64,000 nucleotides of DNA, taken from contig JAFRRT010000007.1 of NCBI GenBank assembly GCA_017427945.1, positions 1 to 64,000 of the forward strand, read 5' to 3'. This DNA is from Muribaculaceae bacterium (lineage in GTDB: Bacteria > Bacteroidota > Bacteroidia > Bacteroidales > Muribaculaceae). Positions 25,625 through 38,249 of the stretch are shown here, in pieces (positions within the stretch are counted from its first letter, which is position 1; the number at the start of each line of letters is the position of its first letter). The translations under genes were made by a program, and so were the position numbers. The notes under the pieces are model-generated. The model was not told the origin of the DNA and searched no databases. It worked only from the letters and a program-made list of their open reading frames with translations.

Positions 25625-26647
25625 ATGGGATGGTTTTCATTCACTCAAGAGATTGCTGTCGATTTAGGTACAGCCAACACCATTATCATCCATAACGACC
25701 GCATCGTCATCGATGAGCCTTCGGTAGTCGCCCTCGACTCCAAGACCAACAAGCCCATTGCTGTGGGTGAGCGTGCCCGCGAGATGCACGGCAAGGTCCA
25801 TGAGGGCATCCGCACCGTCAGGCCGTTGAGCGACGGCGTCATCGCCGACTTCAACGCTGCCGAGCACATGATTCGCGGCATGATCAAGAAGGTGAGCGCC
25901 AAGAACCACTGGTTCTCGCCCTCGCTGCGCATGGTCATCTGCGTTCCCTCGGGTTCTACCGAGGTCGAGATCCGCGCCGTGCGTGACTCCAGTGAGCATG
26001 CCGGAGGTCGCGACGTCTATATGATTTACGAGCCCATGGCAGCCGCCCTGGGTATCGGTCTTGACGTCCTCGCCCCCGAGGGCAACATGATTGTTGACAT
26101 CGGCGGTGGTACCACCGAGATTGCCGTGATTTCGCTGGGTGGTATCGTGAGCAACAAGAGCATCCGCACTGCAGGTGACGACCTGACCGAGGACATCCAG
26201 GAGCACATGCGCCGCGCCCATAACGTGCGTGTGGGTGAGCGCACCGCCGAGGCAATCAAGATCAACGTCGGCTCAGCTCTGACCGACCTAGGCCCCGATG
26301 CTCCCGAGGACTTCATCATCCATGGTCCCAACCAGGTGAACTCCCTGCCTCTGGAGGTACCCGTGACCTATCAGGAGGTGTGCCACTGCATTGAGAAATC
26401 CATCTCCAAGATTGAGGCTGCCGTGCTGAGCGCACTGGAGCAGACGCCCCCCGAGCTGTATCAGGACATCGTCCACAACGGTATCTTCCTGACCGGTGGC
26501 GGCGCCCTGCTGCGTGGCCTTGACAAGCGCTTGACCGACAAGATCGGCATCGAGTTCCATGTCGCCGAGGATCCCCTGCACGCTGTTGCAAAGGGTACCG
26601 GTATCGCTCTGAAGAACATCAAGCACTTCAAGTTCCTCATGCGCTAA
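25625..26647 (+). CDS. mreB: rod-shape determining actin homologue MreB
   Basis: 340 residues, full length. Actin-fold ATP-binding motifs are present: DLGTANTIIIHNDRIV (phosphate 1), a VICVPSGSTEVEIRAVRDSSEHAG stretch, VDIGGGTTEIAVISLGG (phosphate 2) and FLTGGGALLRGLD (adenosine). MreB forms membrane-associated filaments that guide side-wall peptidoglycan synthesis. It heads the cluster mreB-mreC-mreD-mrdA-rodA, all on the same strand with overlaps or short gaps, so the cell is expected to be rod-shaped or ovoid. Confidence 0.97.
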   Translation: MGWFSFTQEIAVDLGTANTIIIHNDRIVIDEPSVVALDSKTNKPIAVGERAREMHGKVHEGIRTVRPLSDGVIADFNAAEHMIRGMIKKVSAKNHWFSPSLRMVICVPSGSTEVEIRAVRDSSEHAGGRDVYMIYEPMAAALGIGLDVLAPEGNMIVDIGGGTTEIAVISLGGIVSNKSIRTAGDDLTEDIQEHMRRAHNVRVGERTAEAIKINVGSALTDLGPDAPEDFIIHGPNQVNSLPLEVPVTYQEVCHCIEKSISKIEAAVLSALEQTPPELYQDIVHNGIFLTGGGALLRGLDKRLTDKIGIEFHVAEDPLHAVAKGTGIALKNIKHFKFLMR

Positions 26648-26652
26648 ACTGA

Positions 26653-26732
26653 GGCATTAGGCATTAGGTGTCAGGCTTTAGGCAACCACCCTAAAACCTA
26701 AAGCCTAAAGCCTATGAGCCTAAAGCCTACAA
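26653..26732 (+). repeat. two facing heptad arrays between mreB and mreC
   Basis: First GGCATTA, GGCATTA, GGTGTCA, GGCTTTA (26653-26680), then CCTAAAA, CCTAAAG, CCTAAAG, CCTATGA (26690-26717) and CCTAAAG, CCTACAA (26719-26732). The two blocks are complementary (GGCTTTAGG with CCTAAAGCC) and could fold into a hairpin just before the mreC start. Confidence 0.8.
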
Positions 26733-26734
26733 GC

Positions 26735-27775
26735 ATGAACAATCTGCTCAACTTTTTCGTCAGACACAGTGCGTGGTTCATTTTCGCAATCTATGTGATT
26801 TTGAGCCTCGTGCTGTTGTTTAAGGATAACCCTTATCAGCAAAGCGTTTATTTGACCTCGGCCAACTCGGTGAGCGCCGCGGTCTATAAGGCATTCAACG
26901 AAGTCACGTCCTACTTCCACCTGCGTGGCATCAACGAGAGCCTTCAAGAGCGCAACGCCATGCTGGAGATGGAACTGATTGAGCTGAGGGAGCAACTTTC
27001 CGACCAGGACCTCAAGCATTCCGACACACTGCGTCAGCCCGCGTTGCGGCAGTACAACTTTGTGATGGCCCACGTCATCAGCAACAGCATTGCCCAGCCT
27101 AACAACTTCATCACCATCGACCGTGGACACATCGACGGCGTGTTGCCCGAGATGGGTGTCATTGACCAGAACGGCGTGGTGGGCATCGTCAACGTGGTGG
27201 GGCCTCACGCCTCACGCGTGATTTCGTTGCTGAACCCTCACGTGCGTCTGTCGTGCAAGCTGCGTGACAGCGGCTTCTTCGGCAGCCTGGTGTGGGACGG
27301 CAAGAGTCCGCGGCATGCCGTGCTCGAGGAGTTGCCCAAGCACATTACTTGGCACAAGGGTGACACCATCGTCACCAGCGGCTACTCGGCGGTTTTCCCC
27401 GAGGGTATCATCGTGGGTGTTGTCGAAGGTCTGGCACGCGGCATGAGCGACAGTTTCATCTCGCTTCGCATCAGGCTGACGACCAACTTCAGCCAGCTGA
27501 GCAGTGTGCGCGTCATCACCAACAACATGAAGCCTCAAATCGAGGCACTGCGACGTGCCGAGGAAGGTGTCGATACGGCAGCGAACATCGAGACGCGTCC
27601 CGAAATCAAGCCTGAAATCATCGACGTGCTCCCCGATGACAAGCCGCGGGAGAAGCAGAAATCAGCCAAACAGGAACCTGCCCAACCGGTTCAGCCCAGC
27701 CAGCCCGCACAACCCGTCCAAACTGCTCCCGTAGAGCCCCAAGAGCCTGAAGGAGGAGGCATTGACCAGCCATGA
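26735..27775 (+). CDS. mreC: rod-shape determining protein MreC
   Basis: 346 residues from the ATG at 26735; an in-frame ATG at 26714 lies inside a 7-nt repeat array and would add MSLKPTS. An N-terminal transmembrane helix (about 10-32), a coiled-coil (about 60-95, NESLQERNAMLEMELIELREQLS) and the beta-barrel periplasmic domain with TIDRGHIDGVLPEMGVI and GDTIVTSGYSAVFPEG are all present. The last 60 residues are a proline/glutamine-rich tail absent from many homologues. MreC is the periplasmic scaffold of the elongasome. It overlaps mreD by 4 bp. Confidence 0.93.
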   Translation: MNNLLNFFVRHSAWFIFAIYVILSLVLLFKDNPYQQSVYLTSANSVSAAVYKAFNEVTSYFHLRGINESLQERNAMLEMELIELREQLSDQDLKHSDTLRQPALRQYNFVMAHVISNSIAQPNNFITIDRGHIDGVLPEMGVIDQNGVVGIVNVVGPHASRVISLLNPHVRLSCKLRDSGFFGSLVWDGKSPRHAVLEELPKHITWHKGDTIVTSGYSAVFPEGIIVGVVEGLARGMSDSFISLRIRLTTNFSQLSSVRVITNNMKPQIEALRRAEEGVDTAANIETRPEIKPEIIDVLPDDKPREKQKSAKQEPAQPVQPSQPAQPVQTAPVEPQEPEGGGIDQP

Positions 27776-28290
27776 CCAAGACCGTGATACAATTCATCGT
27801 GCTGTTCCTTGCACTGGTGGTGCTGCAGCTGGTGTGCAACAAGATTGTGTTGTTCAACGTCGCCATGCCTGTGGTGTTCATCTACCTCATCCTCAGGTTG
27901 CCGGTCAACCTGCACGGTGGTTGGGTGTTGACCATCGCCTTCTTCTCGGGCCTGCTCATGGACATCTTCAGCAACACGCCCGGCATGAATTCCCTGGCTT
28001 GCACCATCATGGCTGCTGTGCGTCGCCCCGTGTTCAACATGTTTGTCTCCCGCGAGAATGACATGAACATCCCTATCCCGTCGGTTGACTCGATGGGAAT
28101 TGGTGACTATTTCAAGTACATGGCGACGCTGGTGACCATCTACTGCACACTCATCTTCCTGATTCAAGCCTTTTCCCTGCACAACTTCGTGCTCACGCTT
28201 GCCCGCATTGCCGCCAGCAGCGTCTTGTCGATTATCATCATTTTTGGGTTGGACAGTTTAGTGAGCACACGCCGTGAGAAAAGATTATAA
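27772..28290 (+). CDS. mreD: rod-shape determining protein MreD
   Basis: 172 residues with about five transmembrane helices and little outside the membrane, as expected for MreD. Its ATG overlaps the mreC stop (ATGA). The segment PVVFIYLILRLPVN...LLMDIFSNTPGMNSLACTI matches the family's conserved core. Together with MreC it links MreB to the wall-synthesis enzymes encoded next. The 3' end overlaps mrdA by 17 bp. Confidence 0.9.
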   Translation: MTKTVIQFIVLFLALVVLQLVCNKIVLFNVAMPVVFIYLILRLPVNLHGGWVLTIAFFSGLLMDIFSNTPGMNSLACTIMAAVRRPVFNMFVSRENDMNIPIPSVDSMGIGDYFKYMATLVTIYCTLIFLIQAFSLHNFVLTLARIAASSVLSIIIIFGLDSLVSTRREKRL

Positions 28291-30196
28291 CCTCGAGAAA
28301 CGCAAGTTTGTCATCAGCGGCTTTATTGTGGCGATAGTCCTCATCTACATTGCCCGCCTGGTGCAGTTGCAGGTATTGGACAACACCTACAAGGCCAATG
28401 CCGACAACAACGCCTTCATGGAGAAGGTCATCTACCCCTCACGCGGACTCATCTATGACCGCAACGGCAAGCTCGTGGTGTACAACACGCCCGAGTATGA
28501 CCTGGTGATGATTCCCAAAGACGTACAACCGTTCGACACCGTCGACTTCTGCAGTACGCTGATGATCAGCCGCGAGGAGTTTGACCATCGGTGGCAGGAG
28601 ATGAAAGAGAGCCGCAGCTACTCGGCTTTCACCCAGCAAGTGTTCATGCACCACCTCACCCCCGAGGACTACGGTCGCCTGCAGGAAAAGCTGTACAGGT
28701 TCCCAGGCTTCTATGTGGTGCAGCGCATCCTCAGGCAGTACAATTATGCGGTGGCCGCCAACGTGCTGGGCGACATTCGCGAGGTGAACGCCAAAGACAT
28801 TGAGAATGACGATTACTACCGTCCCGGCGACTACACGGGCGACCTGGGCATTGAGAAGAGCTACGAAACTTGGCTGCGCGGCATTAAGGGCAAGGAAATC
28901 CTGATACGTGACGCCACGGGCAAAATCAAGGGCCACTACAATGACGGAGCCGACGACGTGAATCCCGTTGCGGGCAACAACCTGAAGCTGAGCATCGACA
29001 TTGAGCTGCAGGCCTATGGCGAGATGCTCATGCAGGGCAAGGTTGGCGCCATCGTGTGCATCGAGCCCAAGACCGGCGAAATTCTCGCACTGGTTTCCAG
29101 CCCCAGCTATGACCCCGCCCTGCTCATGGGTAAGGAGCGCGGCAAGAACTACCGCGACCTGGTCAACAACAGGCTCAAACCCCTGTATGACCGCTCCATC
29201 ATGGCGGCTTACCCACCCGGCTCGACCTTCAAGCCCAGCCAGGGCCTGATTTTCCTGCAGGAAGGCATCATCAGCACAAGCACCGCATTCCCTTGCCACC
29301 GTGGCTACGTCAATGCGGGCCTGCGTGTGGGCTGCCACGGACACGGCTCTCCCATCGCCTTGAAGCCCGCCCTGCAGACCTCATGCAACGCCTACTTCTG
29401 CTGGGGATTCAAGTACATGATGGACAAGCGCAGCAAGTATGGCTCGACGGGCAAGGCGTTTGAGGTGTGGAAGAACCACATGGTGTCGATGGGCTATGGC
29501 TACAAGTTGGGCGTGGACATGCCGGGTGAGAGCCGAGGCTTCATCCCCAACACTGCATTTTATGACAAAATCTATGGTGAAGGCAAATGGGTGGGACAGA
29601 CCATCATCAGCGACGCCATCGGCCAGGGCGAAATACTCGCTACCCCGCTGCAAATCGCTAACCTGAGCGCCACCATCGCCAACCGCGGCTACTACATCAC
29701 GCCCCATGTGGTGAAGCAAATCGAGGGCGTGGGCGTCCTCAAGAAAAACCTGGAACGTCACGACACCGACATCGACAAGAAATATTACAACGACATTGTC
29801 GAGGGCATGCGCATGGCAGTGCTGGGTGGCACCTGTACGCGTGCCAACATCCCCGGCCTTGACGTGTGCGGCAAGACCGGTACCGCCCAGAACCCCCACG
29901 GCCGTGACCACTCGGTATTTATGGGCTTCGCCCCGATGAACGACCCCAAAATCGCAGTGTGCGTGTATGTCGAGAATGCAGGTTTCGGTGCCGCCTTCGG
30001 TGTGCCCATCGGCGCCCTGATGATTCAGCGTTACCTGCGCGGCAACTCCGCTGGCCTGCAGGCCCAAGGTCGCGCGATGGCCAGCCGTCACACCATCTCG
30101 GTTCCTAAAGTCAAGAAAACCAGTAACTCCGGCAGTCAGGCCGACAAGAATAAACAACCATCAAAACCCGTGAAAAACGATGGAAACAAGGAATGA
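28274..30196 (+). CDS. mrdA: penicillin-binding protein 2, elongation transpeptidase
   Basis: 640 residues; the GTG at 28274 is chosen because it immediately precedes RKDYNLEKRKFVISGF and the membrane anchor (about 11-31). The dimerisation domain contains YPSRGLIYDRNG (about 54-66). The transpeptidase motifs are intact: STFK with nucleophile S317 and K320, SCN in TSCNAYF, and KTGT in CGKTGTAQNP. It cross-links side-wall peptidoglycan and is the beta-lactam target of the rod complex. The gene overlaps both mreD and rodA, showing tight translational coupling. The tail after about residue 600 is basic and disordered. Confidence 0.95.
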   Translation: MRKDYNLEKRKFVISGFIVAIVLIYIARLVQLQVLDNTYKANADNNAFMEKVIYPSRGLIYDRNGKLVVYNTPEYDLVMIPKDVQPFDTVDFCSTLMISREEFDHRWQEMKESRSYSAFTQQVFMHHLTPEDYGRLQEKLYRFPGFYVVQRILRQYNYAVAANVLGDIREVNAKDIENDDYYRPGDYTGDLGIEKSYETWLRGIKGKEILIRDATGKIKGHYNDGADDVNPVAGNNLKLSIDIELQAYGEMLMQGKVGAIVCIEPKTGEILALVSSPSYDPALLMGKERGKNYRDLVNNRLKPLYDRSIMAAYPPGSTFKPSQGLIFLQEGIISTSTAFPCHRGYVNAGLRVGCHGHGSPIALKPALQTSCNAYFCWGFKYMMDKRSKYGSTGKAFEVWKNHMVSMGYGYKLGVDMPGESRGFIPNTAFYDKIYGEGKWVGQTIISDAIGQGEILATPLQIANLSATIANRGYYITPHVVKQIEGVGVLKKNLERHDTDIDKKYYNDIVEGMRMAVLGGTCTRANIPGLDVCGKTGTAQNPHGRDHSVFMGFAPMNDPKIAVCVYVENAGFGAAFGVPIGALMIQRYLRGNSAGLQAQGRAMASRHTISVPKVKKTSNSGSQADKNKQPSKPVKNDGNKE

Positions 30197-31652
30197 AGAT
30201 GAGAATACCAACCTATTGAGGTCGGTGGACTGGTTCACGATTGTCCTGTACCTCATCATGGTCATTGCGGGAGCGGTGAGCATTTATGCCGCTACCTATG
30301 ACTATGACAAGGCGAGCATGTTTGACCTGAGCGAGTACTCGGGCAAGCAGTTCCTGTGGGCTGCCCTGTCGTTCCTCATCGGTTTCTCCTTGCTGCTGAT
30401 TGACAGGCGCATCTATGAGGCCTATGCCTACCCCATCTACGGGTTCATGATATTGCTGCTGATAGCCACCATCTTTGTCGCGCCCGACATCAAGGGCTCG
30501 CGCTCATGGCTCGTGTTCGGGCCTGTGAGCCTGCAACCTGCCGAGTTTGCCAAGGCGGCGACGGCGCTGGCATTGGCGAAACTATTCAGCACCTATGGTT
30601 TTACGCTAAACGGCTGGCGCAACTACGCCATTGCCATAGGCATTATCGTGCTGCCCATCCTGTGCATCATTCTGGAGCGCGAGACGGGCTCTGCATTGGT
30701 TTACACGGCACTCATCTTTGTGCTCTACCGCGAGGGCATGTCGGGCTTCGTCCTGTTTGCCGCATTGATGGCAGTGGTTTATTTTGTAGTGGTACTCAAG
30801 TTTGCAGCTGTCACCTTCATGGGCATCCCGCTGGGTATGGTCATAGCCTTTATCCTGGTGATGGTGCTTATCGTGGCCATGCTGCTGGTGTATTGCCGCT
30901 CATGGATTTTGGGGCGCAACGTGATGTTGGGCTATCTGGCGGCAGGTGCCATTGCTGGCGGACTGGCGCTGGCAGGTATCCACGTCAACGGCTATGCCTT
31001 CTTCCTGCTGGTCATCATCCTGTCACTGCTCTATCTGTTGTGGGGCATGCTGCATGACATCAACCTCAAGAAGGTGCTCATGACGGTCTGCTTTGCCGCC
31101 GTGTCGGTACTGTTCATGTTCATGGTGAACATCGCCTTCAACAACGTGCTTGAACCGCATCAACAACAACGCATCAAGGTCACCCTGGGCATCGAGGAGG
31201 ATCTGCGTGGCGCGGGCTACAACGTCAACCAGAGCAAAATCGCCATTGGCAGCGGCGGCATCACGGGCAAGGGCTTCCTGCAAGGCACCCAAACCAAACT
31301 CAAATATGTGCCCGAGCAGCACACCGACTTCATCTATTGCACCATCGGCGAGGAGCAGGGCTTCATCGGCAGCGTGGCAGTGCTTCTGCTCTTCCTGGCA
31401 TTGATACTGCGTATCATCACACTTGCCGAACGCAACCACTCGACCTTCGCGCGAGTGTATGCCTATAGTGTCGCGTCCTACCTCATCTTCCACCTCGCCA
31501 TCAACATCGGCATGGTCATCGGATTGTGTCCCGTTATCGGCATCCCGCTACCTTTCTTCAGCTACGGTGGCTCCTCGCTGTGGGGATTTACGATTCTGCT
31601 GTTCATCCTCCTGCGCCTTGATGCCGACCGCGGCAACTACGGCACCTGGTAA
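30180..31652 (+). CDS. rodA: SEDS peptidoglycan glycosyltransferase RodA
   Basis: 490 residues with about ten transmembrane helices. SEDS signatures include KGSRSWLVFGPVSLQPAEFAK, ILERETGSALVY, EQHTDFIYCTIGEEQGFIGS and the end motif GIPLPFFSYGGSS. It polymerises lipid II into glycan strands, working with PBP2. It is longer than many RodA proteins (about 370-420) because of an insert of roughly 70 residues with extra hydrophobic segments in the middle, before the ITLGIEEDLRGAGYNVNQSK-like loop. It overlaps mrdA by 17 bp and ends the cluster. Confidence 0.94.
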   Translation: METRNEDENTNLLRSVDWFTIVLYLIMVIAGAVSIYAATYDYDKASMFDLSEYSGKQFLWAALSFLIGFSLLLIDRRIYEAYAYPIYGFMILLLIATIFVAPDIKGSRSWLVFGPVSLQPAEFAKAATALALAKLFSTYGFTLNGWRNYAIAIGIIVLPILCIILERETGSALVYTALIFVLYREGMSGFVLFAALMAVVYFVVVLKFAAVTFMGIPLGMVIAFILVMVLIVAMLLVYCRSWILGRNVMLGYLAAGAIAGGLALAGIHVNGYAFFLLVIILSLLYLLWGMLHDINLKKVLMTVCFAAVSVLFMFMVNIAFNNVLEPHQQQRIKVTLGIEEDLRGAGYNVNQSKIAIGSGGITGKGFLQGTQTKLKYVPEQHTDFIYCTIGEEQGFIGSVAVLLLFLALILRIITLAERNHSTFARVYAYSVASYLIFHLAINIGMVIGLCPVIGIPLPFFSYGGSSLWGFTILLFILLRLDADRGNYGTW

Positions 31653-31668
31653 ATATTTCTTATAGATT

Positions 31669-31926
31669 ATGAAAATGACATTGGATATTCCCGACTATTC
31701 TCCCGAAACCGGAGTTGTGCTGAAGTGGGAGAATGACGCCGAAATAAAGGTCTCAAACGTGGATGGAGAAGTCTTGATCGAGGCAAATGCAGACGGTCTC
31801 ACCTCTTTGGCGAATCACTTGCTGAATTTAGCTCAGACCGCTGTCCCGTCAGGCGCCCATATTCATCTTGACGAACATAACTCTCTTGAGGACGGCTCAT
31901 CAGATCTAATCATCACAAAACAATAA
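31669..31926 (+). CDS. Imm32-like immunity protein, orphan
   Basis: 85 residues. The pattern ANADGLTSLANHLLNLAQTAVP, SGAHIHLDEHNSLEDGSSDLII is, from memory, that of the Imm32 family, predicted immunity proteins of contact-dependent or polymorphic toxin systems. No toxin gene is next to it, so it would be an orphan antidote against neighbours' toxins, or may have another job. It starts 16 bp after rodA, so it could ride on that transcript. Base composition is more AT-rich than the mre genes, suggesting a separate origin. Confidence 0.7.
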   Translation: MKMTLDIPDYSPETGVVLKWENDAEIKVSNVDGEVLIEANADGLTSLANHLLNLAQTAVPSGAHIHLDEHNSLEDGSSDLIITKQ

Positions 31927-31980
31927 AACACATCAAAGAGACTTTTTTTGACAAACGTCCCTCTTGTGCAAGAAATGTTG

Positions 31981-31988
31981 TAACTTTG
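31981..31988 (+). promoter_or_regulatory. -7 box for the small lipoprotein gene
   Basis: TAACTTTG, perfect, 40 bp before the ATG at 32029. No well-placed -33 element is evident. Confidence 0.6.
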
Positions 31989-32028
31989 TAGAATAACTCA
32001 AGGTAATGAAGCAATAAAGATAACAATC

Positions 32029-32418
32029 ATGGGAAAAAAGGCAATAATAACAGCATTAGTTTTTATAACACTAATCATTTGCAGTTGTTCTTCAAAGTTT
32101 AACAAATCTGATCTGGCTAATAGAAAGTGGCACTCAACTGATGGAACCGTTATCTGTTTATATGCCAATGACTCATGCAAAATAGAGTATGCATCTTCAA
32201 CTGTGTATTATGGTAAATGGTTCTTTGATAAAAATAAACAAAGGATTAGATTTGAAATCAACAGAAGTTTAGACAACGGAGGAGGTTTTGTATTTCATCT
32301 TGAGTTAATGAGCAAATTTGCTACAACTTCCACAAATATAGATGAATTATCACTAGGAGAGTCTATAGGTGATCCAGATGATTTAAGTTTTAGAATTTTT
32401 ACGCAGGTTGCTCAATAA
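32029..32418 (+). CDS. small AT-rich lipoprotein, function unknown
   Basis: 129 residues. The signal peptide ends in a lipobox (LIICSC), so it should be lipid-anchored. The rest has a lipocalin-like run of short beta strands (KWHSTDGTVICLYANDSCKIEY, YYGKWFFDKNKQRIRFEI), as in many small Bacteroidetes lipoproteins. Codon use is clearly AT-rich compared with secA and the mre genes, hinting at transfer together with the preceding Imm32-like gene. I do not recognise a family. Confidence 0.75.
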   Translation: MGKKAIITALVFITLIICSCSSKFNKSDLANRKWHSTDGTVICLYANDSCKIEYASSTVYYGKWFFDKNKQRIRFEINRSLDNGGGFVFHLELMSKFATTSTNIDELSLGESIGDPDDLSFRIFTQVAQ

Positions 32419-32429
32419 TCTTGACGCTT

Positions 32430-32466
32430 CCATTGCGAAAGTTTCGTAACGAAAATCTCGCAATGG
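32430..32466 (+). terminator. hairpin after the lipoprotein gene
   Basis: Outer stem CCATTGCGA/TCGCAATGG (32430-32438 with 32458-32466) and inner stem TTTCGT/ACGAAA. No strong T-run, so termination is only probable. Confidence 0.5.
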
Positions 32467-32594
32467 ATGATAGCTCTTTCTATTATTCCACTTGGGGAGG
32501 AAAATGTGTTTTTGGGTGAAGTTATACTATCAGAAGAGGAGTGCACGTTAGTAATATAAATGATTGGCATTATTCTTGCCACATGAATAGATAG

Positions 32595-33887
32595 ATGCAA
32601 CGACTGCGGAAATACTACCTGACAACGGTTTTGTGTGCCCTGTGTGCAACGGGTACACTCGACGCTGCGCCCGAACTTGTCCTGCCCAACGCCGCCGAGG
32701 CACAGGAGCAAGAGGACTCGGTGCGCGTGAGCCTCGTCACGTTCTATCCCGGCAGCGAGCCCCACAACATCTGGGGACACAGCGAAATCAGGGTGCAGCA
32801 GGGACCCATTGACCTGTATTTCAATTATGGCGTGTTCGACTTCCAGGCCCCTGCGTTCATGTGGCGCTTCATGCTGGGGCAGACCGACTACCTGTGCATA
32901 CCTGTGCCGCGCGCCTATGCCACGATGGGCATGGAAGAGCGACGCATGGTAGAGCAGGAGCTGAATCTGCCGCAAGACAGAGCGCTGGCAGTGAGGGACT
33001 TCCTGTGGAATAACGCAAAGCCCGAGAACCGCACTTACCGCTACAAATTCCTGAGTGACAACTGCTCTACCCGCCCCCGCGACATCATCGAGATGGCAGC
33101 GGGCGAAAGTCTGCAATATCCCGCCTTCTCCCCCTCCTCCGCCCTAACGGGCATCTCCCCCCAGGCGGGAGAGGAAAGCGACACCTCTGTCACCTATCGT
33201 GACATTTTGGCACACTACTGCCGCAACTACGCGTGGGAACGCTTCGGCATCGACCTGGTACTGGGATGGGACATCGACACCGTCATTGACCAGCGTGCCA
33301 CCATGTTCATCCCCATGCTGCTGATGGATGCCGTGGCGGGAGCCACCATTACCGTCGATGGCGTGACGATGCCGCTGGTCAAAGCCACCACGGTTCCCAT
33401 CGACAAGAGCACCCAGGGCAACGTGAGGCCGCCCACGCCCTGGTATCTGCACCCCTTGACCGTGGCAGTGCTCATGCTGGCGCTGACGCTGCTCGTGAGC
33501 GGCCGTGACTGGCGCCGCCATGACGTGTCCCGCTGGTTTGACACCGTTCTTTTCACCATAGGCGGCATGGCAGGGTGCCTCCTGTTTTTCCTCGTGTTCT
33601 TCTCGACCCACGAGGCCACCTCTCCCAACATCAATATAGCCTGGTTGCACCCGCTGCTGCTCTTGCTGGCGGTGCTGCCATGGTTCAAGAAAACTCAACC
33701 TGCCGCACGCTGGCTCCATGCCCTCAACGCCCTTGTTGTGGCATTGCTCATGCTGGCATGGCCCTGGCAACCCCAGGTGGGCAATATCGCCTTCTTCCCG
33801 CTGATGGCCGCACTGGTGACGCGATCGCTCACCAACGTGTGGCTCCTGGGCAAGACCACCCGCGGCCCCACCCCCGCCAAGGGCTGA
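32595..33887 (+). CDS. DUF4105 membrane protein
   Basis: 430 residues. A signal peptide (about 1-25) precedes the DUF4105 domain (about 45-235) with TFYPGSEPHNIWGHSEIRV, a YNYGVFDF-like motif, and FLSDNCSTRPRDIIE; the H and C-containing motifs recall a papain-like/NlpC-type active site, which is inference. The C-terminal 170 residues hold about five transmembrane helices ending at RGPTPAKG. The family is common in Bacteroidetes and uncharacterised. It precedes secA but is separated by a promoter. Confidence 0.85.
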   Translation: MQRLRKYYLTTVLCALCATGTLDAAPELVLPNAAEAQEQEDSVRVSLVTFYPGSEPHNIWGHSEIRVQQGPIDLYFNYGVFDFQAPAFMWRFMLGQTDYLCIPVPRAYATMGMEERRMVEQELNLPQDRALAVRDFLWNNAKPENRTYRYKFLSDNCSTRPRDIIEMAAGESLQYPAFSPSSALTGISPQAGEESDTSVTYRDILAHYCRNYAWERFGIDLVLGWDIDTVIDQRATMFIPMLLMDAVAGATITVDGVTMPLVKATTVPIDKSTQGNVRPPTPWYLHPLTVAVLMLALTLLVSGRDWRRHDVSRWFDTVLFTIGGMAGCLLFFLVFFSTHEATSPNINIAWLHPLLLLLAVLPWFKKTQPAARWLHALNALVVALLMLAWPWQPQVGNIAFFPLMAALVTRSLTNVWLLGKTTRGPTPAKG

Positions 33888-33979
33888 CCATCCTCTTTCA
33901 TCGGTCATAAAAACACGCCATTTTACCCACAGATGGCGATTTATCGCTTTATCTTAGCTGCTAATCGGCTAAAAAAGTG

Positions 33980-33987
33980 TACCTTTG
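33980..33987 (+). promoter_or_regulatory. -7 box for secA
   Basis: TACCTTTG, perfect, 51 bp before the secA ATG. Confidence 0.7.
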
Positions 33988-34038
33988 CCGTTTAGATTAA
34001 AACAACATAACATAAATACATACAACAAGAAACCAAAA

Positions 34039-37371
<3,333 letters not shown>

Positions 37372-37391
37372 AACCACAGTTAAAAATAAAG

Positions 37392-37434
37392 TTCACGCCA
37401 GCCCCCAATATGAGGGTTGGCGTGAATTCTTTTA
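37392..37434. terminator. bidirectional terminator between secA and DUF3843
   Basis: 9-bp outer stem TTCACGCCA/TGGCGTGAA (37392-37400 with 37418-37426) extended by a CCC/GGG helix, then TTCTTTTA. It sits between convergent genes. Confidence 0.8.
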
Positions 37435-37448
37435 ATCGACTATCACCA

Positions 37449-38195
37449 CTACGGCAACTGGTCGTCGATGATAAGACGGAGCCACTGGGCTGTAGTCAAG
37501 GGTATAGGACCGGCAGGCTCGCCGAACATCAACCGCTCGTTGAGGTCTTGCAGCAGCGGACGGGCATCGCTTTCCCCGGCACGGGCGATGATGGCATGCG
37601 CCTCGGGCATCGCCTTGCTCATCACTGCCAGAGATGATGGCCGCAGCAGGAAACTGCGCCAGTAGAGCCAATAAGCGTAGTCATAGATGCGGCGGGCATC
37701 CTGCGGATCGTCCAGGTCCACCTCACTCGCGATGCAGAACTGGCGAGGTACAGGTGCCTTCTCATATTCCTCGTCGAGCAGCATGTGGAATGCCATGGCC
37801 AATGCCTCCAGTTCGCTATCATGTGGGTCAAGGGCTTCTACCCCAGCCTCTCCCGCAATGGTCCACCAGATGACATAGCGCACATCGTCGCGGTTGAGTT
37901 CATAGTCGATGTAATCCTCTCCCCTGTCGTAGTGAGGCAGCGGAGCCCCGTGCCTGATGGTATGCAATCGTGAAAACGCGCGCCACACGCCGCCGTCGGC
38001 CACCACATCCTGGTAATAGCCTGTCACGGCAAGCACCACATCGCGCCGCACATCGTCGTCCAGTCCACGCAGCCACGGCGACTCGTCCCACAGCTTGGCA
38101 AGCCGAAGCGCAATCCACAGATAGAACTGGTCGGTCTCAGCCACCTTGGGGTTGTTGGGCTGACGCTCCATAAAATCCTTAACCTTGATTTCCAT
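37449..38195 (-). CDS. DUF3843 family protein
   Basis: 248 residues from the ATG at 38195, preceded at a short distance by AGGAG; the frame is open for 11 more codons upstream through a terminator hairpin. The start MEIKVKDFMERQPNNPKVAETDQFYLWIA and the W-rich body are typical of DUF3843, a Bacteroidetes family of unknown function with no signal peptide or membrane helix. It lies just downstream of tRNA-Thr on the same strand. No catalytic motif is apparent. Confidence 0.85.
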   Translation of the reverse strand: MEIKVKDFMERQPNNPKVAETDQFYLWIALRLAKLWDESPWLRGLDDDVRRDVVLAVTGYYQDVVADGGVWRAFSRLHTIRHGAPLPHYDRGEDYIDYELNRDDVRYVIWWTIAGEAGVEALDPHDSELEALAMAFHMLLDEEYEKAPVPRQFCIASEVDLDDPQDARRIYDYAYWLYWRSFLLRPSSLAVMSKAMPEAHAIIARAGESDARPLLQDLNERLMFGEPAGPIPLTTAQWLRLIIDDQLP

Positions 38196-38214
38196 GCTCC
38201 TTAAAAATTTGAAA

Positions 38215-38240
38215 GACGGGAAACCCACTTGTTTCCCGTC
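38215..38240 (-). terminator. terminator after tRNA-Thr
   Basis: A perfect 10-bp stem (38215-38224 with 38231-38240), 6-nt loop, and on the minus strand a T-rich tail. It lies 10 bases past the tRNA and before DUF3843. Confidence 0.8.
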
Positions 38241-38249
38241 CCTTGATTG

